Source: Mesorhizobium_B sp964242945 (GTDB lineage Bacteria > Pseudomonadota > Alphaproteobacteria > Rhizobiales > Rhizobiaceae). From it: a stretch of DNA of 10,163 nucleotides. The stretch spans positions 1 through 10,163 of the forward strand of contig CAXTCF010000137.1 in NCBI GenBank assembly GCA_964242945.1, in the 5' to 3' direction. Below, piece after piece: positions 1 to 6,381 of this stretch. Numbering within the stretch: the first letter of the stretch is position 1; the number at the start of each line of letters is the position of its first letter. The notes beneath the pieces were generated by a model. That model was given only the letters and a program-made list of their open reading frames with translations, had not been told where the DNA came from and made no database searches. The position numbers and the translations under genes are program-made.

Positions 1-13
1 CAACGCCTGTCGC

Positions 14-955
14 TCACCTCGCTTCACGCAAAGGCGCAATTATGAAACGGGGTCTAACCCGTGCTCCGAAGGTCGCGATGACCTTAGCTGAAAGCTTCTG
101 ACCAAGCGCGATGGCAGCACCACATTCCCAGCCCATCAAGCGTGCGGCCAAGTAGGCTGCGTTAAAGGCATCTCCGGCTCCAGTCGTGTCCCTAACGTCG
201 TCCACAAAGGGAGTTTTTATTCTTTCACTTCCATCTCTGTGGGCATAATGGACGGCATCAGGTCCGTTCTTGACGACGACCTCTCCAACACCCTGCGCCC
301 TATACCTCGCGATGGTGTCGATAGGCGTGGTGTCGCGCCACAATGCCTCGTCGTCTTCGAAGCTGGGCAAGGCGATGTCCGTCATTTCCACCATCCGCGA
401 TACCGTCGAGCGAATTTCATCCTCGGACGACCATAGCTGCCTGCGGATGTTTGGATCGAACGACACCTTTGCGCCCCCGAGACGGGCCTCGGCGAGAGCG
501 GAGAACATACTCGCACGCGCTTCCGCGCCTAGGATCGCCAGGGTTATGCCCGACAAGTGGATCAATTTTGCCCCGGCGAACCGTGCCGACAACTCGACCT
601 GATCGTCCGCCAAATGCCGTGCTGCCGACTCCTCCCGCCAATAGTGAAAGCTCCGCTCGACCCCTTCCAGATCGATCAGGTAAAGGCCCATCCTCCGTTT
701 TGGGTCACGGGACACTCCCGAGACTTCGAGCCCGTCGGCGGACATCTCTTCCGCAAAGCGATCGGAAAACTTATCGGTCCCAATCCGTGTCACGCAGCCC
801 GCCTGCGCCATGCCATGCAACAGTTGGGCCATATGCCAAATCGTGTTGAGGGTGTCGCCAGCATAGCCCTGACGGTAGGTGCACGGCTCTACAGCGGCCA
901 TCTCAATCATGGCTTCGCCAATGGACAGCACCAGATGTGAGTCTGCGTTCTTCAC
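14..955 (-). CDS. kdgK: 2-keto-3-deoxygluconate (KDG) kinase, PfkB/ribokinase family
   Basis: This cytoplasmic kinase would phosphorylate 2-keto-3-deoxy-D-gluconate with ATP to KDPG, the entry point to the Entner-Doudoroff pathway. The 313-residue protein has the usual KdgK length and architecture. GDTLNT lies at residues 33-38, HYWR at 104-107, LSGITLAIL at 134-142, DPNIRRQLW at 167-175, and the PfkB signature DTTGAGDAFN at 256-265, with D262 as the expected catalytic base. These blocks match E. coli KdgK as I remember it, including the LSGISLAIL and YYWR stretches, so the call is more specific than generic sugar kinase. The start is GTG at 955; the next in-frame ATG (residue 16) would cut into the GEAMIE strand. 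No strong Shine-Dalgarno is visible. The gene lies 33 bases after the LacI-type gene on the same strand and in the same frame, so it is probably the last gene of that unit. Its GC (about 57% in sampled lines) is below that of its neighbours. Confidence 0.9.
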   Translation of the reverse strand: MKNADSHLVLSIGEAMIEMAAVEPCTYRQGYAGDTLNTIWHMAQLLHGMAQAGCVTRIGTDKFSDRFAEEMSADGLEVSGVSRDPKRRMGLYLIDLEGVERSFHYWREESAARHLADDQVELSARFAGAKLIHLSGITLAILGAEARASMFSALAEARLGGAKVSFDPNIRRQLWSSEDEIRSTVSRMVEMTDIALPSFEDDEALWRDTTPIDTIARYRAQGVGEVVVKNGPDAVHYAHRDGSERIKTPFVDDVRDTTGAGDAFNAAYLAARLMGWECGAAIALGQKLSAKVIATFGARVRPRFIIAPLREAR

Positions 956-988
956 GGAATGTGCCTGAAAGAGGATTGTAACTGAGGT

Positions 989-2098
989 TCAAGCGCTCTG
1001 GCGCTCAACGAGAAAGAGGGGCACGTGCTCGGGGACGGGGTGCAGCTTGGATCCTGACAGGCGGCTGGCAATGAGTTGACCGGCGCGGCGGCCAACGGCG
1101 GCGCAGTCGAACGAGATGACGGAAAGGGCCGGCGTCATCTGGGCGGCAAAGTCGCTGTCGCCGATGCCGAGGATCGCGAAGTCGTCGGGCACGGCAAGGC
1201 CGATCCGGCGCGCTTCGAGGACGGCTCCGATGGCAAGAAGGTCGTTGGCGACGAATACCGCATCGATTTCTGCGCCTCCTTCCGCAGCCGTGCCCGCAAG
1301 CTCACGCAGGATGGCGTGCCCGTCGGAGATCGAGCGGACGTTGTCGACCTCGCGCACCAGTACGATCTCCGCGCCCAGTTCGCGTGCGCGGTCTTCGAAG
1401 CCCTTGAGGCGCAACTTGCCGCGGCCGCCGCGCCGGCCGACGAAGGCGAGACGGCGGCGCCCGCGCGAAACGAAGTGCTCGCAGGCCATGCGCCCGGCAT
1501 CCGTGTTGGACAGGCCCACCAGCATGTCGATCGGATCGCGCGGGTAGGCCCAGCTCTCCACGATGGGGATCCCGAGTTCGCGCAGGGCCCGGCGGTTCGC
1601 CTCGAGCTCGACGACGCCGGTCAGGAAGATGCCGGCGGGCTTCAAGGCCCTCAGCGATTGCAGCGCGGCCGTTTCGCGCGCGTAGGAGTAATAGGTCTGC
1701 CCGATCAGCAACTGGTAGCCCGCCTCCTCCAGCACTTCCGCGCAAGCGGCGGCGGCGTCGCTGTACTGCTGGCTGAGCAGGTTGGACAGAAAGGCCGCGA
1801 CGATGGACGAGCGGCCCGAGCGCAGCGCGGAGGCGTGCGGGTTCGACACATAGCCGGTGCGCTGGACGACCGCGAGGACGCGCTCGCGCGTAGCAGACGA
1901 AACGAGGCCGGGAGAGCGCAGCACGCGCGAAACGGTGATCGGCGAGACATCCGCCTCGCGGGCGACGTCCTCGATGCGGACCGGCCTGCCCTGGCCGGCA
2001 TCCGCGGAGCCCCCACCCGCCGGAGCCTCGACCCGCAAGACCTCGTCGAAGGTAGGCGAGCCGGCCGGCTGGAGGGCGGGATCCCGGACTGTCTCCAC
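989..2098 (-). CDS. LacI/GalR-family transcriptional repressor
   Basis: This is a sugar-responsive DNA-binding repressor and the probable regulator of both divergent units. With the start used here it is 369 residues. The LacI helix-turn-helix is at about residues 40-60 (VRIEDVAREADVSPITVSRV), followed by the hinge region (YVSNPHASALRSGRS) and a periplasmic-binding-protein-like ligand/dimer domain to the C-terminus. The frame stays open upstream to 2245 but would overlap the preceding deacylase gene by 133 bases. I chose GTG at 2098 because it lies 14 bases after the deacylase TAG stop and has AGAGG five bases upstream. This leaves about 39 residues before the DNA-binding domain, which is unusually long for LacI proteins. 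A TTG at 2038 would shorten that tail, but its GAGG is only two bases away. The stop is TGA at 991-989, followed closely by the KDG kinase. The ligand is unknown; an aminosugar acid or KDG would fit the context. Confidence 0.9.
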   Translation of the reverse strand: METVRDPALQPAGSPTFDEVLRVEAPAGGGSADAGQGRPVRIEDVAREADVSPITVSRVLRSPGLVSSATRERVLAVVQRTGYVSNPHASALRSGRSSIVAAFLSNLLSQQYSDAAAACAEVLEEAGYQLLIGQTYYSYARETAALQSLRALKPAGIFLTGVVELEANRRALRELGIPIVESWAYPRDPIDMLVGLSNTDAGRMACEHFVSRGRRRLAFVGRRGGRGKLRLKGFEDRARELGAEIVLVREVDNVRSISDGHAILRELAGTAAEGGAEIDAVFVANDLLAIGAVLEARRIGLAVPDDFAILGIGDSDFAAQMTPALSVISFDCAAVGRRAGQLIASRLSGSKLHPVPEHVPLFLVERQSA

Positions 2099-2103
2099 TC
2101 GAT

Positions 2104-2110
2104 CCTCTTC
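2104..2110 (-). promoter_or_regulatory. Ribosome binding site of the LacI-type gene
   Basis: On the minus strand the bases read GAAGAGG, followed by a five-base spacer (ATCGA) and GTG at 2098. The site overlaps the end of the preceding deacylase gene region (TAG at 2115-2113), which suggests translational coupling. It is the main reason for rejecting the upstream start at 2245. Confidence 0.6.
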
Positions 2111-2112
2111 GG

Positions 2113-3129
2113 CTATTCCGGCTCGCTCACCACGCGGGCCACTTGGATCAGACAATCCCCGGAACGGCAATCGGTGTGAAGCCGCCGCGACAGGACTATC
2201 CCGCCCTGCTGGAAGCGCAGCTCCTCTTCTGGCTGCTCGGGCCACTCAAAATCGTGGTACCAGCCGGCGAGACCGCCGGCTTCGACGAGGTCCCCGAGCG
2301 CCACGGCCGGCTCGAACCAGCCGCGCCGCGTGGCGAAGATTGCTTGCTCATGGCTTTCCAGCGCAAGCACGGTCATCGCCTTGAAGCTTGCGCGATCGCT
2401 GCCGAAGGGGCCCTCATCGACCAAGCCGAGCGCTAGCAGGACGCTGTCGAGCGCGCGCTCGGTCGCTTGAATGCTGGTGCGCGTCGCCGTGCCTCCGCCG
2501 CCGAACTCGCCCGACAGGCCGATCGCCCCGGCCCTTGCGGCCGCTGCCATCGAGGTCGGTGCGTTTGCCCCGTTCTCGGCGACGAAGCCGTAAGCGAGCC
2601 CCGTCGCTTTCATCAGCTCCAGCGCGCGGGCGAGGCGCTCCGGCGGCCCATGCCGCTCGATGAGCGCGCAGGGAAGATGCTCCATCGAGGTGCCGCCGGA
2701 ATGGAGGTCGACCACGACGTGGTGGCGGGGAAACAGCTCATGTTCCAGAAAGTGCGCCATGCGGAAGGTTGGCGAACCTGCGGGGTCGCCGGGAAAGGCG
2801 CGGTTGAGGTTGCCCTCGTCCAAAGGCGAGCGGCGGCGCCCCGCCATGACAGCCGGGTGGTTGGCGAAGGGGAGAATGGTCAGCTCGCCCCGGATATTCT
2901 CCGGCTCGATCCGCCGCAAAAGGCGCGTCAGGCAGATCTCGCCCTCATACTCGTCGCCGTGGTTGCCGGCCATCAGAAGGACGCGCGGCCCCGATCCATT
3001 GCGGATGCGGCAGATAGGGACCTTGACCTGGTAGTAGGGCGAGCGGTCGACCGAGAAGGGGATGCCGAGATAGGACAGCACCTTGCCGTCCCGCTCGAAA
3101 TCGATCGAATGAAACAGACCGGTATGCAT
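2113..3129 (-). CDS. M14-type zinc deacylase (succinylglutamate desuccinylase / aspartoacylase family, DoeB-like)
   Basis: This is a cytoplasmic zinc-dependent amidohydrolase that removes an acyl group from the nitrogen of an amino acid-like substrate. Counting from the first ATG (3132), the zinc ligands are H58 and E61 in GNHGDEYEGE and H144 in VVDLHSGG. NLNRAFPG (108-115) is the family's carboxylate-binding Arg block, and E209 in LSGEFGGGG is the expected catalytic glutamate. The C-terminal part (about 250-339) resembles the beta domain of AstE/AspA proteins. Two ATGs are adjacent at 3132 and 3129. AGAGG lies two bases from the first and five from the second, so the second (338 residues) is favoured. 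Overall length and style recall DoeB, the N2-acetyl-diaminobutyrate deacetylase of ectoine breakdown, but no other ectoine genes are here. In this locus an N-acyl 2-amino sugar acid is a plausible substrate (inference). The gene lies between a RidA gene (58 bases upstream) and the LacI-type gene. Confidence 0.85.
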   Translation of the reverse strand: MHTGLFHSIDFERDGKVLSYLGIPFSVDRSPYYQVKVPICRIRNGSGPRVLLMAGNHGDEYEGEICLTRLLRRIEPENIRGELTILPFANHPAVMAGRRRSPLDEGNLNRAFPGDPAGSPTFRMAHFLEHELFPRHHVVVDLHSGGTSMEHLPCALIERHGPPERLARALELMKATGLAYGFVAENGANAPTSMAAAARAGAIGLSGEFGGGGTATRTSIQATERALDSVLLALGLVDEGPFGSDRASFKAMTVLALESHEQAIFATRRGWFEPAVALGDLVEAGGLAGWYHDFEWPEQPEEELRFQQGGIVLSRRLHTDCRSGDCLIQVARVVSEPE

Positions 3130-3174
3130 CATTGCCTCTGCCGGTGAGCCCGTGGCGCGGTGAACCGTCCGAAT

Positions 3175-3194
3175 CGCCTGAACTGCATCAGGCG
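3175..3194 (-). other. Hairpin spanning the RidA stop codon
   Basis: CGCCTGA and TCAGGCG form a perfect seven-base-pair stem around a six-base loop, and the RidA stop codon (TGA, 3190-3188) lies inside the stem. No T-run follows on the minus strand, so it is not a convincing intrinsic terminator. It may attenuate transcription or protect the RidA message, making RidA more abundant than the downstream deacylase. Chance occurrence is possible in GC-rich DNA. Confidence 0.35.
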
Positions 3195-3532
3195 GCGGCG
3201 ATCGCCGTCATCTCGACGCGCAGATCGGGATCGGCGAGGCGAGCCTCGACGCAGGCGCGCGCGGGCGGCTCGTTCGGATCGATCCAGGCATCGTAGACCG
3301 AGTTCATCGCATCGAAGTCGGTGATGTGGGGCAGGAAAACGTTCACCGCGACGAGCTTCGAGCGGTCACTTCCGGCTTCCGCCAGGAGCGCATCGATCTT
3401 GGCGAGAACCTGGCGGGTCTGCACCTCGATCGTGCTCTTGCGCGTGTCGGCCACCTGGCCGGCGATGTGCACCATGCCGCCGCATACCACGGCCTGCGAC
3501 ATGCGCGCGCCCTTCTGGAAACGCTGGATCAT
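3188..3532 (-). CDS. RidA family (YjgF/YER057c/UK114) enamine/imine deaminase
   Basis: Family members hydrolyse reactive enamine/imine intermediates, such as 2-aminoacrylate, released by PLP dehydratases, giving the keto acid and ammonia; they act as cytoplasmic trimers. The 114-residue length is slightly below the usual 120-130. The hallmark region PPARACVEARL (89-99) carries R92, the equivalent of the carboxylate-binding Arg105 of E. coli RidA, and E107 in VEMTAIA matches the conserved catalytic Glu. The frame stays open up to 3667, but the start is fixed at ATG 3532 by TAAGGA seven bases upstream and by homology beginning at MIQRF. It is the first gene of the leftward unit, directly after the shared operator. 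A PLP enzyme able to make enamines is encoded in the opposite unit, so a dedicated partner role is likely (inference). It need not be the housekeeping ridA. Confidence 0.9.
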   Translation of the reverse strand: MIQRFQKGARMSQAVVCGGMVHIAGQVADTRKSTIEVQTRQVLAKIDALLAEAGSDRSKLVAVNVFLPHITDFDAMNSVYDAWIDPNEPPARACVEARLADPDLRVEMTAIAAA

Positions 3533-3539
3533 CGACTGG

Positions 3540-3545
3540 TCCTTA
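3540..3545 (-). promoter_or_regulatory. Ribosome binding site of the RidA gene
   Basis: TAAGGA on the minus strand lies seven bases upstream of ATG 3532, in a locally A-rich stretch. It decides against the longer frame starting at 3667. Confidence 0.65.
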
Positions 3546-3675
3546 TCTTTGTTTTGGCTAGGAGAGAGGCGATGTTGCAGGACGCCAAAGCGGGCGAAGA
3601 CCCAGCACAGCGCGAGCACTCCGGAGCGCCGTCGCCGCAGGAATGAGCAGGAAGTGGCAGGCCCCAAGATTTCAT

Positions 3676-3722
3676 CTTGACAACGTTATCATACCTGAAT
3701 GCATGATGGTAACGTTGTCAAG
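3676..3722. promoter_or_regulatory. Divergent operator/promoter: paired LacI-type operators in a 13-bp inverted repeat
   Basis: CTTGACAACGTTA (3676-3688) and TAACGTTGTCAAG (3710-3722) are perfect inverted copies separated by 21 bases. Each arm holds a site built around AACGTT: TGACAACGTTATCA (3678-3691, one mismatched pair) and TGGTAACGTTGTCA (3707-3720, two mismatched pairs). A central CG between A/T pairs is the classic LacI/GalR half-site pattern. The two centres are 29 bases apart. Each arm also contains the sigma-70 -35 consensus TTGACA, at 3677-3682 on the plus strand and 3721-3716 on the minus strand. No convincing -10 lies at normal spacing; the best on the plus strand is CATGAT with 19 bases. 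A small hairpin-like repeat, CAAGAT-TTC-ATCTTG (3665-3679), abuts the left arm. The likely function is joint repression of both units by the LacI-type protein encoded in the locus (inference). The rest of 3533-3764 shows no gene. Confidence 0.75.
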
Positions 3723-3754
3723 CCGCAACGCGCTGAAACCCTCACATCGCCCGT

Positions 3755-3758
3755 GGAG
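3755..3758 (+). promoter_or_regulatory. Ribosome binding site of the sugar-binding protein gene
   Basis: GGAG lies six bases before ATG 3765. It supports this start over the upstream in-frame ATG at 3699, which lies inside the operator and would place extra polar residues before the signal peptide. Confidence 0.55.
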
Positions 3759-3764
3759 CCCACT

Positions 3765-4832
3765 ATGACCCTGCAATTCCTGAGTATCCGCCGCACCATT
3801 CTGTTGCACGCGGGCGCCGCCTGCTTGGCGCTTTCCGCAGCCCTTCTGGCCACCGGCGCCGCCGAAGCCGCCGCCAACTGCATCAAGGGCGACCGCAAGG
3901 CCCCTTACACGATCGGCTGGGCCAACATCTATTCCGTGCCCACCTGGATGAAGCAGACCGAAGGCACGATCACCGCCGAAGTCGAGGAACTGAAGAAGCA
4001 GGGCCGCGTCAAGGATCTGCTGGTAACGGACGCGCAGGGCAACGCGCAGACCCAGATCCAGCAGATTCAGTCCATGATCGACGCCAATGTCGACGCGATC
4101 ATCGTCATCGCCGGTTCCTCCAGCGCTCTCGACCGCGTAATCTCCGACGCCTGCGACAAGGGCATCGCCGTCATCAACTTCGACAGCTTGGTCGACACCG
4201 ACAAGGTGACCGCCAAGATCAATACCGATTCCGACGAGTGGGGCTCCAAGGCCGCCCAGTGGATGGTTGACCAGCTCGGCGGCAAGGGCAAGATCATCGT
4301 CATGAACGGCCCGGCCGGCGTTTCGGTCAGCGACGACCGGCGCAAGGGCGCGCAGCCCGTGCTCGACGCCAACAAGGGCATCGAGGTCATCACCGAAACC
4401 AACACCGAGTACAACGTGGCCCCCGCCCAGGAAGCCATGACTAGCCTCCTCTTCGCCAATCCGGAGATCGACGGCGTGCTTTCGCTCGGCGGCGCCCTGT
4501 CGGCCGGCGCGCTCCTCGCCTTCGACCGGCAGGGCCGCGAGCCCGTGCCGACCACCGGCGAGAATGCCCGCCAGTTCCTGGAGCTGTGGAAGGAGAAGGG
4601 TATCAAGGGCTGGGCGACCATGCAGCCGAACTGGCTCGGCGCGCTTTCGGTCTACACCGCCGTTCAGGCGCTCGACGGCAAGCCGGTTCCCGCCTTCGTC
4701 AAGGTGCCCCTCCCGGTGATCGACGACACGACCATCGACAGCTACCTCACCCGCGCCTCCGAGTTCCCGGCCGACGGCTACATCTACTCCAACTACGATC
4801 GGGCGCTCTTCGACAAGCTTCTGGCCCAGTAA
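3765..4832 (+). CDS. Periplasmic sugar-binding protein of a CUT2-type ABC transporter (RbsB-like)
   Basis: This is the periplasmic substrate-binding component that delivers the ligand to the permease pair encoded downstream. The 355-residue precursor starts with a Sec signal peptide: RR at residues 9-10, a hydrophobic core at about 11-30, and likely cleavage after AEA at residue 35 or nearby. The mature part is a two-lobed Peripla_BP_4 / LacI-like fold. YTIGWANIY is the first strand, VDAIIVIAGS is the typical end-of-lobe strand, GKGKIIVMNGPAG comes next, and the hinge follows in the later half. There is no lipobox, so it should be soluble. The start is set by GGAG and by the signal peptide. 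It is the first gene of the rightward unit, 43 bases after the operator, and so should be the gene most directly controlled by it. The sequence does not reveal the ligand; the enzyme genes suggest an amino sugar acid or derivative (inference). Confidence 0.9.
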   Translation: MTLQFLSIRRTILLHAGAACLALSAALLATGAAEAAANCIKGDRKAPYTIGWANIYSVPTWMKQTEGTITAEVEELKKQGRVKDLLVTDAQGNAQTQIQQIQSMIDANVDAIIVIAGSSSALDRVISDACDKGIAVINFDSLVDTDKVTAKINTDSDEWGSKAAQWMVDQLGGKGKIIVMNGPAGVSVSDDRRKGAQPVLDANKGIEVITETNTEYNVAPAQEAMTSLLFANPEIDGVLSLGGALSAGALLAFDRQGREPVPTTGENARQFLELWKEKGIKGWATMQPNWLGALSVYTAVQALDGKPVPAFVKVPLPVIDDTTIDSYLTRASEFPADGYIYSNYDRALFDKLLAQ

Positions 4833-4857
4833 GGCGTTCGTCGGAGAAGGGACGGTA

Positions 4858-6381
4858 ATGGCTGGGAAGCGGGACATCGATCCGAGCGGCGGGGCGGTGG
4901 TAGAGGCGAGGGGGCTCCACCGGGGCTTCTTCGGCAATCCTGTCCTGAAGGGCGTCGATATCGCCCTTCATCCCGGCCGCGTCCACGCACTGCTGGGCGA
5001 AAACGGAGCGGGCAAGTCCACGCTCATCAACGTCCTGTCCGGTGCGCTGCCGCCGGACAGCGGCGAGATCCGCGTGGACGGCTGCCCTGTTTCCGGCTTC
5101 TCGCCGGAGGCGGCGCGCCGGGCCGGCCTCGCGGTCGTCCAGCAGGAGCTTAGCCTCACGGCCGAACTCTCCATCGCCGAGAACATCGGGCTGGGCGCCT
5201 ATCCGCGGCGCCTCGGCCTCGTCGACTACCATGCGCTGGCGGAAGGAGTTGAGCGGGTCTGCCGGCTTGTCGGCATTGACGAGGCCCCGGCGACGCTTGT
5301 CGGCGACCTGCCGCTCGGGCGCCGCCAAATGGTGGAGATCGCCAAGGGCCTGTTTCGCCGCCCGCGTGTTCTGATCCTCGACGAGCCGACCTCCTCCCTC
5401 TCGGCGCACGAGGCCGGCGTCCTTGCCGAACTCGTGGTCCGGCTGCGCGAGGAAGGGCTTGCCATCCTATACATCTCCCATCGCCTCAACGAGGTCATGG
5501 CACTGTGCTCCCACGTCACCATCCTGAAGGACGGAGTCGTGACGGCGGACCGCTCGCTGGCCAGCGTGACGCCGCGCGAGCTGGTGGCCCTGATGGTCGG
5601 GCGCGATACCGAGCACCTCTTCCCCGCCTGGACGCCCGCTCCAGCGCAGGAGATCCTGGAGCTGAAGGGCTTTTCGGCGGGCATGGTCCGCGACGTCGAC
5701 ATGCACGCGCGGCGCGGCGAGGTGGTGGGCATCGGCGGGCTCGTAGGGCAGGGGCAGGAGGATGTCCTCCAGGGGCTCTATGGCGCCATTCCCGCCCGCG
5801 CGCGCACCGTTTCGCTTGCGGGTGCGGCAGTGCTTCCGGCCTCCGTCGTGACCGCCAACCGGCTGGGAATCGCCTACGTGCCGGCCGACCGCAAGCGCGA
5901 AAGCCTGATCCTTCCCCACTCCATCGCGACGAACCTGACGCTTCCCTCCATGGCGCGCCTCGCGGCTGGCGGCCTGCGCGACCGCGCCACGGAGGCCGGG
6001 CTCGTGGCCGAGCTGTCCGCGCGCCTGAGCATCAAGGGCGATCCGTCCCGCCCGGTCCAGGCCCTTTCCGGCGGCAACCAGCAGAAGGTCGCACTCGCCA
6101 AGTGGCTGCCGATGCAGCCGGCCATCCTTCTCCTCAACGACCCGACGCGCGGCGTCGATCTCGACACCAAGCGTGAGATCTACCGCATGCTGCGCGACCT
6201 CGCGGCTGGCGGAACGCTCGTGCTGCTCCTTTCCTCCGACACGCCCGAGCTCGTTCACCTCTGCGACCGCGTCTACGTCTTCCGTGAGGGCCGGGTCGCA
6301 GGCGTCCTCGAGCACGGCGCCATCTCGGAACAGGCGATCGTGGGCGCCGCGCTCGGTCTCGACGCAAGGGACGCCGCCTGA
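4858..6381 (+). CDS. Sugar ABC transporter ATPase with two nucleotide-binding domains (RbsA/MglA type)
   Basis: This cytoplasmic motor powers uptake through the two permeases encoded next. The 507-residue protein has two ABC domains, as usual for CUT2 systems. Domain 1 has Walker A GENGAGKST (47-55), a degenerate signature LPLGRRQ (151-157), Walker B VLILDEPTSSL with E176, and the switch histidine H208 in ISHRL. Domain 2 has a degenerate Walker A, GLVGQGQED (294-302), lacking GKS/T. It keeps a canonical signature LSGGNQQK (403-410), but its Walker B reads LLLNDPTRGVD (424-434), so the usual D-E pair is N-D. The composite site made by the domain 1 Walker A/B and the domain 2 signature looks intact; the other looks catalytically weak. 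The ATG has AAGGGA five bases upstream and lies 25 bases after the binding-protein stop. The TGA shares its last base with the next ATG. Confidence 0.92.
   Translation: MAGKRDIDPSGGAVVEARGLHRGFFGNPVLKGVDIALHPGRVHALLGENGAGKSTLINVLSGALPPDSGEIRVDGCPVSGFSPEAARRAGLAVVQQELSLTAELSIAENIGLGAYPRRLGLVDYHALAEGVERVCRLVGIDEAPATLVGDLPLGRRQMVEIAKGLFRRPRVLILDEPTSSLSAHEAGVLAELVVRLREEGLAILYISHRLNEVMALCSHVTILKDGVVTADRSLASVTPRELVALMVGRDTEHLFPAWTPAPAQEILELKGFSAGMVRDVDMHARRGEVVGIGGLVGQGQEDVLQGLYGAIPARARTVSLAGAAVLPASVVTANRLGIAYVPADRKRESLILPHSIATNLTLPSMARLAAGGLRDRATEAGLVAELSARLSIKGDPSRPVQALSGGNQQKVALAKWLPMQPAILLLNDPTRGVDLDTKREIYRMLRDLAAGGTLVLLLSSDTPELVHLCDRVYVFREGRVAGVLEHGAISEQAIVGAALGLDARDAA

Noticed and set aside
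1076..2179. 367-codon plus-strand open frame opposite the LacI-type gene
   Set aside because: The antisense translation is Arg/Gly/Ala-rich with no motifs, while the minus strand encodes an intact LacI-family protein.
2113..3129. Ectoine degradation (DoeB) as the locus function
   Set aside because: No ectoine hydrolase, diaminobutyrate transaminase or ectoine transporter is present; the neighbours handle sugar acids.
3339..3344. A further AACGTT within the RidA gene as a possible auxiliary operator
   Set aside because: The flanks are not symmetric and do not match the TGA/TCA outer bases of the main pair.
3533..3667. N-terminal extension of the RidA frame
   Set aside because: The extra residues are unlike RidA proteins, and TAAGGA sits in front of ATG 3532.
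3699..3764. Earlier in-frame ATG for the sugar-binding protein
   Set aside because: It lies inside the operator, has no ribosome binding site and would add polar residues before the signal peptide.
3765..3872. Twin-arginine export signal in the sugar-binding protein
   Set aside because: RR is present, but the surrounding residues do not fit the S/T-RRxFLK pattern; the region reads as an ordinary Sec signal.
3672..4937. 421-codon open frame on the minus strand opposite the sugar-binding protein gene
   Set aside because: It is a shadow frame from GC-rich third positions. Its translation lacks any recognisable domain, and the plus-strand protein has a clear signal peptide and family motifs.
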